Below are positions 8,151 through 17,306 of a stretch of DNA of 64,000 nucleotides, one piece after another; within the stretch, counting starts at the first letter, position 1; each line of letters begins with the position of its first letter. The stretch is taken from assembly GCF_017315735.1 (NCBI RefSeq), contig NZ_JAFLRK010000004.1, positions 62,001-126,000 on the forward strand, written 5' to 3'. A model generated the notes under the pieces. It was not told the DNA's origin. It made no database searches and saw nothing but the letters and a program-made list of their open reading frames with translations. Origin of the DNA: Paracoccus shandongensis (GTDB lineage Bacteria > Pseudomonadota > Alphaproteobacteria > Rhodobacterales > Rhodobacteraceae). Position numbers and translations under genes: made by a program.

Positions 8151-10913
8151 TCAATCCTCAGAGGTCTCCTCGCCGTCGCCCTGTTCCGCGATGCGGGCGA
8201 CGGACACGACCTCCTCGCCCGGGGCGGTGCTGAAGACCCTGACGCCGCCCGCGCTGCGCGAACGGAAGCTGATGCCGTCCACCGGCACCCGGATCGACTG
8301 CCCGGTGGATGTGGCCAGCATGATCTGGTCGTCCATGTCCACCGGGAAGCTGGCGACCAGCGCGCCGCCGCGCATCCCTTTGTCCATCGCCATCACGCCC
8401 TGGCCGCCGCGCCCGCGCACCGGATAGTCGTGGCTGGAACTGATCTTGCCCGCACCGTTCGCGGTGATGGTCAGGATCAGATCCTCGGCCGCCGACATTT
8501 CGGCGTAACGCTCCTGGGTGATCGCGGCCTCGGCCACGGCTTCCTCGTCCTCGTCGGCCTCGGCCCCGTCGTCCAGCGCGCCGGCCACCGCGCGGCGCAT
8601 CTTCAGGTATGCGGCGCGTTCCGCCGGGTCGGCCTCGAAGTGGCGGATCACGGACATGCTGACCACGCGGTCGCCATTGGACAGCCGGATGCCCCGCACG
8701 CCGGTCGAATCGCGGCCCTTGAAGACGCGCACGTCGGTCGTGGGGAAGCGGATCGCCCGGCCCGAATCCGTGACGAGCATCACGTCGTCGTTTTCCGTCG
8801 CCATGCGCACACCCACCAGTTCCACGCCCTCGGGCAGCTTCATGGCGATCTTGCCGTTCGACTTGACGGTGGTGAAGTCCGACAGCGCGTTCCTGCGCAC
8901 ATCCCCGTCCGAGGTGGCGAAGACCGCCTGGTAACGGTCCCATTCCGCCTCGGGCGCATCGACGGGCATCAGCGCGGCGATGGACACCCCCGGCTCGATC
9001 GGCAGGATGTTGACGATGGCCTTGCCCTTGGCCGTCCGCCCGCCCAGCGGCAGCCGCCAGGTCTTGAGGCGATAGACCATGCCGTCGGTGGTGAAGAACA
9101 GCAGTTCGGTATGCGTGTTGGCGACGAACAGGGTCGTGACGACATCGTCCTCCTTGGTCGCCATGCTGGCCAGGCCCTTGCCGCCGCGCCGCTGGCTGCG
9201 GAACTCGGCCAGGGCCGTACGCTTAATATACCCGCCCGAGGTGATGGTGACGACCATGTCCTCGCGCTCGATCAGATCCTCGTCCTCCATGTCGCCGGAC
9301 CAGTCGGTGATCTCGGTGCGGCGGGGGACGGCGAACAGGCCGCGCACCTCGCGCAACTCGTCGCTGATGATGGCCATGATGCGTTCACGCGACCCCAGGA
9401 TCGCCAGATAGTCGCGGATCGCGTCGGCCAACTGGCCCAGTTCCTCGGTCACTTCCTGCACGCCAAGCTGGGTCAGGCGCTGCAGGCGCAGGTCTAGGAT
9501 GGCGCGGGCCTGCACTTCCGACAGGTTGTAGGTGCCGTCGTCGTTCACCGGGTGCAGCGGATCGTCGATCAGGCGCAGGTATTCCAAGATGTCATGGGCG
9601 GGCCAGCGGCGTTCCATCAGCCGCTCGCGCGCCTCGGCGGCATCCGAGGATGACCGGATCGTCGCCACGACCTCATCGACATTGCTGACCGCCACGGCCA
9701 GGCCGCACAGCACATGGCTGCGTTCCCGCGCCTTGCGCAGTTCGTAAGCGGTGCGGCGGGCGACGACTTCCTCGCGGAAGCTGATGAAATGGGTCAGGAA
9801 GTCGCGCAGCGTCAGTTGTTCGGGCCGGCCGCCGTTCAGCGCCAGCATGTTGCAGCCGAACGTGGTCTGCAGCGACGTGAAGCGGAACAACTGGTTCAGC
9901 ACCACGTCGGGCGTGGCGTCGCGTTTCAGTTCCACGACGACGCGGACGCCCTGACGGTCGGATTCGTCCTGGACCGAGGCGATGCCTTCGACCCGCTTTT
10001 CCTTGGCGAGTTCGGCTATGCGCTCGATCAGGCTGGCCTTGTTGACCTGATAGGGAACCTCGTCCACGACGATGGCCCAGCGGTCCTTGCGCAACTCCTC
10101 GATATGGGTCTTGGCGCGGATGATGACGCTGCCGCGCCCTTCCAGATAAGCCTTGCGCGCCCCGGACCGCCCCAGGATCAGCGCCCCGGTCGGGAAATCC
10201 GGGCCGGGGATGATGTCCAGCAGGCGTTCGGTCGGCAGGTCGGGATTCTCGATCAGTTCCAGCGTGGCGTCGATCACCTCGCCCAGATTGTGGGGCGGGA
10301 TGTTGGTCGCCATGCCGACCGCAATGCCGCCCGCGCCGTTGACCAGCATGTTCGGGAAGCGCGCGGGCAGGACGGTGGGTTCGCGGTCCTTGCCGTCGTA
10401 GTTGTCCTGGAAATCGACCGTGTCCTTGTCGATGTCCATCAGCAGGAAGTTCGCGGGCTTGTCCATGCGAACCTCGGTATAGCGCATGGCGGCGGGGGGA
10501 TCGCCGTCCATCGACCCGAAGTTGCCCTGGCCGTCCAGCAGCGGCAGGGACATGGAAAAGTCCTGCGCCATGCGGACCAGCGCGTCATAGATCGCCGCGT
10601 CGCCATGGGGGTGATACTTGCCCATGACGTCGCCCACCGGGCGCGCGGACTTGCGATAGGCCTTGTCGGGCGTATTGCCGCTTTCGTCCATCGCGTAAAG
10701 GATGCGGCGATGCACCGGCTTCAACCCGTCGCGCAGGTCGGGGATGGCCCGGCTGACGATGACCGACATGGCATAGTCCAGATACGAGGTCCGCATCTCG
10801 GAACTGATGTCGATCACGGGGCCGTCATGGGGCATCACCTGGCGCGTCGCGGCGCCATTGTCTTCGCCCGCCTCGGGGGTCTCGGGCAGGTCGTCTTCGG
10901 GGGTGTCGGCCAC
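8151..10913 (-). CDS. gyrA: DNA gyrase subunit A
   Basis: 920 residues. The active-site tyrosine is Y145 ([10 protein letters not shown]). The quinolone-resistance region reads [10 protein letters not shown] at 101-110, so the E. coli Ser83 position is Ala106 and Asp87 is Asp110. The GyrA-box QRRGGKG is present in the C-terminal beta-pinwheel, marking it as gyrase and not topoisomerase IV. With GyrB it introduces negative supercoils. An acidic insert rich in Glu/Asp/Ala (residues about 780-800) interrupts the pinwheel, as in other alphaproteobacteria. GTG start with GAGG upstream. Confidence 0.97.
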   Translation of the reverse strand: MADTPEDDLPETPEAGEDNGAATRQVMPHDGPVIDISSEMRTSYLDYAMSVIVSRAIPDLRDGLKPVHRRILYAMDESGNTPDKAYRKSARPVGDVMGKYHPHGDAAIYDALVRMAQDFSMSLPLLDGQGNFGSMDGDPPAAMRYTEVRMDKPANFLLMDIDKDTVDFQDNYDGKDREPTVLPARFPNMLVNGAGGIAVGMATNIPPHNLGEVIDATLELIENPDLPTERLLDIIPGPDFPTGALILGRSGARKAYLEGRGSVIIRAKTHIEELRKDRWAIVVDEVPYQVNKASLIERIAELAKEKRVEGIASVQDESDRQGVRVVVELKRDATPDVVLNQLFRFTSLQTTFGCNMLALNGGRPEQLTLRDFLTHFISFREEVVARRTAYELRKARERSHVLCGLAVAVSNVDEVVATIRSSSDAAEARERLMERRWPAHDILEYLRLIDDPLHPVNDDGTYNLSEVQARAILDLRLQRLTQLGVQEVTEELGQLADAIRDYLAILGSRERIMAIISDELREVRGLFAVPRRTEITDWSGDMEDEDLIEREDMVVTITSGGYIKRTALAEFRSQRRGGKGLASMATKEDDVVTTLFVANTHTELLFFTTDGMVYRLKTWRLPLGGRTAKGKAIVNILPIEPGVSIAALMPVDAPEAEWDRYQAVFATSDGDVRRNALSDFTTVKSNGKIAMKLPEGVELVGVRMATENDDVMLVTDSGRAIRFPTTDVRVFKGRDSTGVRGIRLSNGDRVVSMSVIRHFEADPAERAAYLKMRRAVAGALDDGAEADEDEEAVAEAAITQERYAEMSAAEDLILTITANGAGKISSSHDYPVRGRGGQGVMAMDKGMRGGALVASFPVDMDDQIMLATSTGQSIRVPVDGISFRSRSAGGVRVFSTAPGEEVVSVARIAEQGDGEETSED

Positions 10914-10986
10914 GGGATTTCCTCAACGTCTTGTTGGGTCAGATATAGGCGACGCAGCCCCCAAGGGCAATGTTTTCCCCTGATTT

Positions 10987-11460
10987 TCAGCCTTTCGACG
11001 CCCGTTTTGCGGCCATTCCCCAGACCACTGCCAGGCCGGCCGAAAAGACCGCGTTCCAGGCCGCCATGGACAGGCCCAGGAAGCGCCAGGCAACCTCGTC
11101 GCAGCGCACCACGGGGGTGGTGTTCAGGCGTTCCAGCAGATCCTGGGCCGACATGGTGGCCAGGTTGCCCACGGTGCCCGAGCAATGCGTGGGACCCGCC
11201 CACAGCTTCAGTTCGACCCCGGTGTGATAGATGGCAAGGCCCATGGCAATGCTCGCGGCGACCATGCCCAGGACAGCCAGCCCGCGCACCCATCCGGTCC
11301 ACCAGACCAGCAGCGCCACGGCGGCGGCGGCGACATGGGGCCAGCGTTGCAGGATGCACAGCTCGCAGGGCGCATAGCCCGCCGCCTGGAAGCCGAGTGC
11401 GGCGATCAGCAGCGCCGCCGATCCGGCCCCCGCCAGCAGGGAAAGTTGTCGTCCGTCCAT
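10987..11460 (-). CDS. dsbB: DsbB-like disulfide bond formation protein
   Basis: 157 residues with four membrane helices. The quinone-proximal pair is C32-C35 (PCELCILQRWPH) and the periplasmic second pair is C93 and C120 (HCSG and VRCDEVAW). This matches DsbB, which reoxidises DsbA and passes electrons to quinone in the inner membrane. The ATG at 11460 has GAGGGG upstream; a longer in-frame start exists at 11517 but adds a non-membrane stretch. It sits just upstream of gyrA on the same strand with a 70-base gap. Confidence 0.9.
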   Translation of the reverse strand: MDGRQLSLLAGAGSAALLIAALGFQAAGYAPCELCILQRWPHVAAAAVALLVWWTGWVRGLAVLGMVAASIAMGLAIYHTGVELKLWAGPTHCSGTVGNLATMSAQDLLERLNTTPVVRCDEVAWRFLGLSMAAWNAVFSAGLAVVWGMAAKRASKG

Positions 11461-11642
11461 GATCCCCTCGGTCCTTGTTCCGGCCCCGTGGATCGGCCCC
11501 CAAGGCGGCGGCGTCAAGCGCCTTGCGGATTTGTCGCGCCGCTGTGATCATCGGCCCTGGCCCGCCTTGCGGAACCCGCAGGTCAGGCTGGTGTTCTGGT
11601 GATGACAGCCCCACGGTCCGGGGCAACGGAGGGTCAAGGCTC

Positions 11643-12488
11643 ATGCAATGGCGTGGTCGGCGCGGCAGCAGCAATATCGAGGATCGGCGCGGCATGGGCG
11701 CCGCCGGGGCAGGGGGCATGGGCGTCGTGGGGATGCTGGCGATCCTGGCGGTCGGCTATTTCTTCGGCATCGACATCACGCCCCTGGTGCAGGGCATGGA
11801 CCAGGGCCAGCCGGGGCAAACCCGCCCCCTGACCGAGGAAGACCAGCAATGGGGCGAATTCGTGTCCGTCGTGCTGGCCGATACCGAGGAGGTCTGGGCC
11901 CCGGTCCTGCCGCAGCAGGCAGGGGTGACCTATCGCGACCCAACACTGGTGCTGTTCAGCGGCGCCGTGCAGTCGGCTTGCGGGGGCGCGTCGGCGGCCA
12001 TGGGCCCGTTCTATTGCCCGGGCGACCAGAAGCTGTACCTGGACACCGACTTCTTCGACATGATGGCCAGCCGCATGGGGGCGGGGGGCGATTTCGCCTA
12101 TGCCTATGTGATCGCGCACGAGGTCGGCCACCATGTCCAGAACCTGACCGGCGTTCTGGGCGAAACGCAACGCCTGCGCGGACAGGTCGGCGAACGCCAG
12201 GCCAACCAGATCTCGGTCCTGACCGAGTTGCAGGCCGATTGCTATGCCGGCATCTGGGCGCGCCACGCGCAGCAACGCTTTGGCACGCTGGAAGCCGGCG
12301 ACCTGGAGGAAGCGATGGGCGCCGCCCAGGCTGTGGGCGACGACGTGATCCAGTCGAATGCGGGCCGCACGCCCATGCCCGACAGCTTCACCCATGGCAG
12401 CGCAGCGCAGCGGCAGGAATGGCTGATGCGCGGCTTCAATTCGGGCGACATGGCCCAATGTGACACGTTCAAGGCGGCGGGGCTGTAA
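11643..12488 (+). CDS. neutral zinc metallopeptidase (YpfJ-type)
   Basis: 281 residues. A short Arg-rich cytoplasmic N-terminus is followed by one membrane helix (MGVVGMLAILAVGYFFG) and an extracytoplasmic peptidase-like domain with HEVGHH near residue 160 and a downstream ELQADCYAG glutamate, together a zinc site. This is the 'putative neutral zinc metallopeptidase' family; its substrate is unknown. The ATG at 11643 is set by GGAGGG upstream. A 32-codon membrane-peptide gene follows after 28 bases. Confidence 0.9.
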   Translation: MQWRGRRGSSNIEDRRGMGAAGAGGMGVVGMLAILAVGYFFGIDITPLVQGMDQGQPGQTRPLTEEDQQWGEFVSVVLADTEEVWAPVLPQQAGVTYRDPTLVLFSGAVQSACGGASAAMGPFYCPGDQKLYLDTDFFDMMASRMGAGGDFAYAYVIAHEVGHHVQNLTGVLGETQRLRGQVGERQANQISVLTELQADCYAGIWARHAQQRFGTLEAGDLEEAMGAAQAVGDDVIQSNAGRTPMPDSFTHGSAAQRQEWLMRGFNSGDMAQCDTFKAAGL

Positions 12489-12516
12489 GGCCCGCGCGGC
12501 GAAAAGGAGAAGACGG

Positions 12517-12615
12517 ATGCTGACGATCTTCACGATCCTGACCATCGGGCTTGGCGCGGCGATGCTGCGCCGCCCGGAACCGCAGCGCGTCGCCGTGCGG
12601 GACCGCCGGCCCTAG
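12517..12615 (+). CDS. 32-residue membrane peptide
   Basis: A small gene with a strong Shine-Dalgarno (AAAAGGAGA, 7-10 bases before ATG), starting 28 bases after the zinc peptidase stop. The peptide has one hydrophobic helix (MLTIFTILTIGLGAAML) and a basic, Arg/Pro-rich tail (RRPEPQRVAVRDRRP). No family recognised. The ribosome site and position in a likely operon are the main support. Its end abuts the convergent 61-residue gene, sharing 4 bases. Confidence 0.5.
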   Translation: MLTIFTILTIGLGAAMLRRPEPQRVAVRDRRP

Positions 12616-12797
12616 CGCGGGATGCGCGGGGCGCGGCCTTCCTCCACCGTCGCCCAGTCGGGCCACAGGTCCAGACCTTCCAGCGCCGCGATGGCAAGGC
12701 CCGCCGCGACAATCGCCAGCACCAGCTTGACGCGGCGCGCGCTTGGCGGATTTCGCGCCCATTTCGAGGCCCGAAGCAGCCAGATCAGGTTGTTCAT
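12612..12797 (-). CDS. 61-residue hypothetical protein, one membrane helix
   Basis: The ATG follows a perfect AGGAGG Shine-Dalgarno (7-base spacing). The product has an N-terminal basic region (MNNLIWLLRASKWARNPPS), a central hydrophobic helix (VLAIVAAGLAIAALEG) and a short polar tail. Small proteins of this form recur in Rhodobacterales, but I know no function for it. It is divergent from the COQ10-like gene, with an 80-base promoter region between them. Confidence 0.65.
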   Translation of the reverse strand: MNNLIWLLRASKWARNPPSARRVKLVLAIVAAGLAIAALEGLDLWPDWATVEEGRAPRIPR

Positions 12798-12876
12798 GGG
12801 GGCAGCCTCCTGCTAGATCGGGGCGACTCGACCACAACCCCCGTCGCCTTTCAAGACCGAACCCTGCGAGACCGTT

Positions 12877-13362
12877 TTGCCCAACCATCAGGATTCCCGC
12901 GATCTTCCCTACAGCGCCCGGCAGATGTTCGACCTGGTGGCCGATATCGAAAGCTATCCGCAGTTCCTGCCCTGGAACAGCGCCGCCCGCATCCGGTCGC
13001 GCGAAACCCGCCCCGACGGGTCCGAGGAGATCGCCGCCGACCTGGTGATCAGCTTCAAGGTCTTCCGCGAACGCTTCGGCAGCCGCGTGGTGCTGTGGCC
13101 CGCCGATCCCGCGACCGGCGCGCTGAAGATCGACACCGAATACCTGGACGGCCCGTTCAAATACATGCGCAGCGGCTGGACCTTCACCGACCGGCCCGAG
13201 GGCGGCTGCCGCGTCGATTTCTTCGTGGATTTCGAGTTCAAGAACCTGATCCTGCAAAAGCTGATCGGGGTGGTCTTCCACGAGGCGATGGTGCGGATCG
13301 TCCGCGCGTTCGAGGCGCGGGCCAAGGTGCTTTACGGGACGGTCGAAGGAAAGGTGGGGTGA
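12877..13362 (+). CDS. START-domain COQ10 / RatA-family protein
   Basis: 161 residues, a single polyketide-cyclase/START-type lipid-binding domain beginning with the family signature PYSARQMFDLVADIESYPQFLPW. In alphaproteobacteria and mitochondria this family (COQ10) binds ubiquinone and supports respiration. The E. coli homologue was described as RatA, but a toxin role is not supported here by any antitoxin-like neighbour other than unrelated small genes. The start is TTG at 12877. It converges on metK across a strong terminator. Confidence 0.85.
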   Translation: MPNHQDSRDLPYSARQMFDLVADIESYPQFLPWNSAARIRSRETRPDGSEEIAADLVISFKVFRERFGSRVVLWPADPATGALKIDTEYLDGPFKYMRSGWTFTDRPEGGCRVDFFVDFEFKNLILQKLIGVVFHEAMVRIVRAFEARAKVLYGTVEGKVG

Positions 13363-13364
13363 AG

Positions 13365-13431
13365 CCCCACCCTGCGGGGGACTTGCGTGGAAACGCCCCG
13401 GATCGGCCCGGGGCGATCCCGCAGGGTGGGG
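13365..13431. terminator. bidirectional terminator between COQ10-like gene and metK
   Basis: A perfect 14-base inverted repeat (13365-13378 and 13418-13431, CCCCACCCTGCGGG and its complement) encloses a smaller GC-rich hairpin (GCCCCG / CGGGGC). It is followed by TTTT on the plus strand and lies between convergent genes, so it can stop transcription from either side. Confidence 0.65.
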
Positions 13432-13451
13432 TTTTACCCCACCAAACCCTC

Positions 13452-14627
13452 TCAGCTCAGCGCCGCCTTCAGCGCCTCGGCCCGGTCCGTCTTTTCCCAG
13501 CTGAACGCCGTTCCCCGGTTCAGCTGATACGGCTGCCGCCCGAAGTGACCATAGCTGGCGGTCGGGCGATAGATCGGGTGCAGCAGGTCCAGGTCGCGGA
13601 TGATGGCAAAGGGGCGCAGGTCGAAGACCTCTCTCACCGCCTTGACGATCCTGTCATGGGGCACCGTTTCCGTCCCGAAGGTGTTGAGGCTGATCGAGGT
13701 GGGCTGCGCCTCGCCGATGGCGTAACTCACCTGGATCTCGCACCGGCTGGCAAGGCCCGCCGCGACGATGTTCTTCGCCACCCAACGGCCCGCATAGGCG
13801 GCCGAGCGGTCCACCTTGGAGGGATCCTTGCCTGAAAACGCGCCGCCGCCATGGCGCGCCATGCCGCCATAGCTGTCCACGATGATCTTGCGGCCCGTCA
13901 ACCCGCAATCGCCCACCGGCCCGCCGATCACGAACTTGCCGGTCGGGTTGATGAAATACTTGGTCGCGTCCGACAGCCATTCGGCCGGCAGGACGGGCTT
14001 GATGATCTCCTCGATCACGGCCTCGCGCAGGTCGGACAGCGTGATTTCCGGGTTGTGCTGCGTGGACAGCACCACCGCGTCGATCCCCGAGGGGCGGCCA
14101 TCCGCGCCATAGCGCAGCGTGACCTGCGACTTGGCATCCGGGCGCAGCCATTTCAGCGTGCCGTCGCGGCGCACCTTGGCCTGCCGTTCCACCAGCCGGT
14201 GCGCATAGGTGATGGGCGCGGGCATCAGCACGTCGGTTTCGTCCGAGGCATAGCCGAACATCAGCCCCTGGTCGCCCGCGCCCTGGTCCTCAAGGTTGTC
14301 GCGGTCAACGCCCTGGTTGATCTCGGGCGACTGCTTGCCGATGATGTTGATGACGGAACAGGTGGATCCGTCGAAGCCCACATCGCTGCTGGTATAGCCG
14401 ATGTCGTTGATGACGCCGCGAACGATGCTTTCCAGATCGACCCAGGCAGCCGTCGAAATCTCGCCCGAGATGATGGCGACGCCGGTCTTGACCATCGTCT
14501 CGCAGGCGACGCGGGCGCGCGGATCCTCGGCCAGGATGGCGTCCAGGATGGCGTCGGAAATCTGGTCGGCGATCTTGTCGGGATGGCCCTCGGAAACCGA
14601 CTCCGAGGTGAACAGCGAATATTCCAT
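13452..14627 (-). CDS. metK: S-adenosylmethionine synthase
   Basis: 391 residues. Signature motifs are all present: GHPDKIADQ near the N-terminus, [12 protein letters not shown] in the middle and the [10 protein letters not shown]-loop. It forms SAM from methionine and ATP. The ATG at 14627 ([11 protein letters not shown]) is preferred over a longer in-frame start inside ahcY because it matches the family N-terminus. It begins 2 bases after the ahcY stop, so ahcY-metK form one transcript linking SAM formation with removal of its product SAH. Confidence 0.97.
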   Translation of the reverse strand: MEYSLFTSESVSEGHPDKIADQISDAILDAILAEDPRARVACETMVKTGVAIISGEISTAAWVDLESIVRGVINDIGYTSSDVGFDGSTCSVINIIGKQSPEINQGVDRDNLEDQGAGDQGLMFGYASDETDVLMPAPITYAHRLVERQAKVRRDGTLKWLRPDAKSQVTLRYGADGRPSGIDAVVLSTQHNPEITLSDLREAVIEEIIKPVLPAEWLSDATKYFINPTGKFVIGGPVGDCGLTGRKIIVDSYGGMARHGGGAFSGKDPSKVDRSAAYAGRWVAKNIVAAGLASRCEIQVSYAIGEAQPTSISLNTFGTETVPHDRIVKAVREVFDLRPFAIIRDLDLLHPIYRPTASYGHFGRQPYQLNRGTAFSWEKTDRAEALKAALS

Positions 14628-14629
14628 GA

Positions 14630-16021
14630 TCAATACCGATAGTGATCTGATTTGAACGGGCCTTCGGGCGTCACGCCGATATAGTCGGCCTGTTCGCGCG
14701 ACAGTTGTGTCAGCTTCGCGCCCACCTTGTCCAGATGCAGCCGCGCGACCTTTTCGTCCAGGGCCTTGGGCAGGATATAGACGCCGGGCTGGTATTCGTC
14801 GCCCTTGGTCCACAATTCGATCTGGGCCAGCACCTGGTTGGTGAAGCTGGCCGACATGACAAAGGACGGGTGGCCGGTGGCGTTGCCCAGGTTCAGCAAC
14901 CGCCCTTGGGACAGCAGGATGATGCGGTTGCCCGAAGGCATTTCGATCATGTCCACCTGGTCCTTGATGTTGGTCCATTTGTGGTTGCGCAGGGCCGCGA
15001 CCTGGATTTCGTTGTCGAAATGGCCGATGTTGCCGACGATGGCCATGTCCTTCATGGCGCGCATGTGTTCGATGCGGATCACGTCGCGGTTGCCGGTGGT
15101 GGTGACGAAGATGTCAGCGCTGTCCGCCACGTCTTCCAGCAGCACGACCTCGAACCCGTCCATGGCGGCTTGCAGGGCGCAGATCGGATCGACCTCGGTC
15201 ACCTTCACGCGCGCCCCCGCGCCGCGCAGGGACGCGGCCGAGCCCTTGCCCACGTCGCCATAGCCGCAGACCACCGCGACCTTGCCCGCCATCATCGTGT
15301 CAGTGGCGCGGCGGATGCCGTCCACCAGCGATTCCTTGCAGCCATACTTGTTGTCGAATTTCGACTTGGTGACGCTGTCGTTGACGTTGATCGCGGGGAA
15401 GGGCAGCAGGCCCCGCTTGTGCAGATCGTAAAGGCGATGGACGCCGGTGGTCGTTTCCTCGGAAACGCCCTTGATGGCGTCGCGCTGGCGGGTGAACCAG
15501 CCGGGGGATTCGGCCAGGCGCTTGCGGATCTGGGCGAACAGCGCCTCCTCCTCCTCGCTGGTGGGAACGTCGATCAGGCCGGTCTCGCCCGCCTCGATCC
15601 GCGCGCCCAGAAGGACATACATGGTCGCGTCGCCGCCATCGTCCAGGATCATGTTGGCCGTGCCTTCCGCGAACTGGAAGATCCGGTCGGTATAGGCCCA
15701 GTATTCGGCCAGCGTCTCGCCCTTCACCGCGAAGACCGGCACGCCAGAGGCCGCGATGGCCGCCGCCGCGTGGTCCTGGGTCGAATAGATGTTGCAGGAC
15801 GCCCAGCGGACATCGGCGCCAAGGGCGGTCAGCGTCTCGATCAGGACGGCGGTCTGGACCGTCATGTGCAGGCTGCCCGCGATACGCGCGCCGGCCAGGG
15901 GCTTCGCCGCGCCGTATTCGTCGCGCAGCGCCATCAGTCCGGGCATTTCCGTCTCGGCGATGTCCAGTTCCTTGCGGCCGAAATCGGCCAGCGCGATGTC
16001 GCGGATGATGTAGTCGGTCAC
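14630..16021 (-). CDS. ahcY: adenosylhomocysteinase
   Basis: 463 residues. NAD site [12 protein letters not shown], substrate-binding segments [17 protein letters not shown] and [13 protein letters not shown], and the canonical C-terminal KSDHYRY. It hydrolyses S-adenosylhomocysteine to adenosine and homocysteine. The GTG at 16021 (VTDYIIRDI) matches the family N-terminus; an upstream extension to 16198 would run through the hairpins described below and is not coding in appearance. It is co-transcribed with metK. Confidence 0.95.
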   Translation of the reverse strand: MTDYIIRDIALADFGRKELDIAETEMPGLMALRDEYGAAKPLAGARIAGSLHMTVQTAVLIETLTALGADVRWASCNIYSTQDHAAAAIAASGVPVFAVKGETLAEYWAYTDRIFQFAEGTANMILDDGGDATMYVLLGARIEAGETGLIDVPTSEEEEALFAQIRKRLAESPGWFTRQRDAIKGVSEETTTGVHRLYDLHKRGLLPFPAINVNDSVTKSKFDNKYGCKESLVDGIRRATDTMMAGKVAVVCGYGDVGKGSAASLRGAGARVKVTEVDPICALQAAMDGFEVVLLEDVADSADIFVTTTGNRDVIRIEHMRAMKDMAIVGNIGHFDNEIQVAALRNHKWTNIKDQVDMIEMPSGNRIILLSQGRLLNLGNATGHPSFVMSASFTNQVLAQIELWTKGDEYQPGVYILPKALDEKVARLHLDKVGAKLTQLSREQADYIGVTPEGPFKSDHYRY

Positions 16022-16359
16022 GGCGGTTCGTCTTTCGTCTGTCCTGCGGTCGGGGACCGGATAGCCCAAGCCAGCCCCGATCAAAAGCGAAAATGGCGGA
16101 CGGCCCCCGCCTGTCGCCGCAGGGCCCTGTGGCTGCGGCGGAACCCCAGATCCGCCGCAGCCCGGAAGGCGGCAGTGCGCTGTCCGCCTTCCTTCCACAC
16201 GACACCCCTTTGCACCCGATGGCGGCAGGCCCGCCCTTTCATGCGACAGGGTGTCAGACCAATCTGAAAATTCTATTAAGACGATGCCAGCGACGTGGCC
16301 TGTCGCGTCACAATGGCAAAATGGACCTTATCAAACGGCGCGGCGTGACCCTGGCGGCC
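16022..16359 (-). promoter_or_regulatory. structured leader of ahcY-metK with mutually exclusive hairpins
   Basis: No gene fits this 338-base gap. In transcript order it holds hairpin A (16164-16172 with 16184-16192, 9 bp), hairpin B (16131-16142 with 16151-16162, perfect 12 bp GGCTGCGGCGGA) and hairpin C (16115-16122 with 16133-16140, 8 bp). B and C both need bases 16133-16140, so only one can form at a time. This is the layout of an attenuator or riboswitch expression platform. I see no match to the known SAM-II, SAM/SAH or SAH riboswitch cores. Confidence 0.4.
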
Positions 16360-17007
16360 TCACGTGGCGCAGAGCGGGCGCTTTCCGGCGGTGCGCGCGA
16401 AGCGCATGACGAAATCGGCCAGGGCCAGTTCCGCCGCCTCGACCGGATCGCGGGACGGAAGCAGGCCCTGCATCCGGCCATCGACCACCATGCGGGCCAG
16501 GCCATAGGCAAAGACGCGCGACGACAGCAGGATCATCGCGATATCCTCGTCCTCGCGCAGGCACCCTGCGGCCCGGGCGCGTTCCAGCATCCGCGTCATC
16601 AGGTCGCCCACCGAATCCAGATAGCGGCGCAGTTCGGGGATCCGCATGGCGTCCAGGGTCGGATGGCTGGTGATCAGCCGGAACTGCATCCGGTGATCGG
16701 CGGCCCAGCGGATATAGGCCTTGCCAAGCGCCAGGAACTGGCCGACCGCATCGTCCGGGTTAACCCTGACGACCGCCTTCGTGCAGGCATCCATCAGCCG
16801 GACCAGGGCCTGTTCCGCCGCGGCGATCAGCAGGCTTTGGTCATCGGGGAAAATCCGGCGCAGGTCGCGGGCGGGCACTCCAAGGCGCCGGGCCACCTGG
16901 TCCAGGTCAGGGTCGCGGCTGCTCAGGTCCACCATCATCTCGATCGTGGCGACGACAGCCTGGCCGTGCAGGCCCAGTCCCTTCATGATGTCGTCGTGTC
17001 TGCTCAT
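16360..17007 (-). CDS. TetR/AcrR-family transcriptional regulator
   Basis: 215 residues. The N-terminal helix-turn-helix covers about residues 15-55 (VDLSSRDPDLDQVARRLGVPARDLRRIFPDDQ, with the turn at LGVPARDL). The C-terminal ligand-binding part is helical (ADHRMQFRLITSHPTLDAMR), as in TetR proteins with a WHG-like C-terminal domain. The ligand is unknown. The ATG at 17007 has GGAAGCGGA upstream. It lies upstream of ahcY on the same strand but is separated by 338 bases of leader, so co-regulation is uncertain. Confidence 0.8.
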   Translation of the reverse strand: MSRHDDIMKGLGLHGQAVVATIEMMVDLSSRDPDLDQVARRLGVPARDLRRIFPDDQSLLIAAAEQALVRLMDACTKAVVRVNPDDAVGQFLALGKAYIRWAADHRMQFRLITSHPTLDAMRIPELRRYLDSVGDLMTRMLERARAAGCLREDEDIAMILLSSRVFAYGLARMVVDGRMQGLLPSRDPVEAAELALADFVMRFARTAGKRPLCAT

Positions 17008-17306
17008 GTTCCGCTTCCGTATGGCGTGGCTCATGGCCGGGCAAATGGCGCGCCGTGGCACCCATTCCCCCAACCAGATGAACCGTTCTTCCGTTGTCGA
17101 GTTCCCTGCAGCACCCGCCGCGCGGCAATTATATGTGCAGACCAATAAAGAACCAGGGGCCTTGGCACCCCCGGCGGGACTGAAAAACCTGTCACCATGA
17201 ACATGTGCCGATGACCCCGACAAGGTTCCCCAACAGGAACCTTATCACGGCATCAAGACGAGGCGAACTTCGCTAAAACTACAAGTTGACCTTGGGGAAG
17301 GATTCG
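17008..17306. other. 299-base intergenic region between typA and the TetR gene
   Basis: No coding signal. It holds one clear inverted repeat, AAGGTTCC (17222-17229) and GGAACCTT (17236-17243), with a 6-base loop, about 65 bases past the typA stop. With no U-run it is a weak terminator candidate or an operator for the TetR gene. The part near 17120-17160 is AT-richer and probably carries the TetR promoter. Confidence 0.4.

Noticed and set aside
12877-13362. RatA-type toxin
   Set aside because: The START/COQ10 family in alphaproteobacteria is better explained by ubiquinone binding, and the adjacent small membrane proteins do not resemble a RatB antitoxin.
14620-14660. SAM/SAH riboswitch directly before metK
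   Set aside because: Only 2 bases separate ahcY from metK, leaving no room, and no matching core is seen in the ahcY leader.
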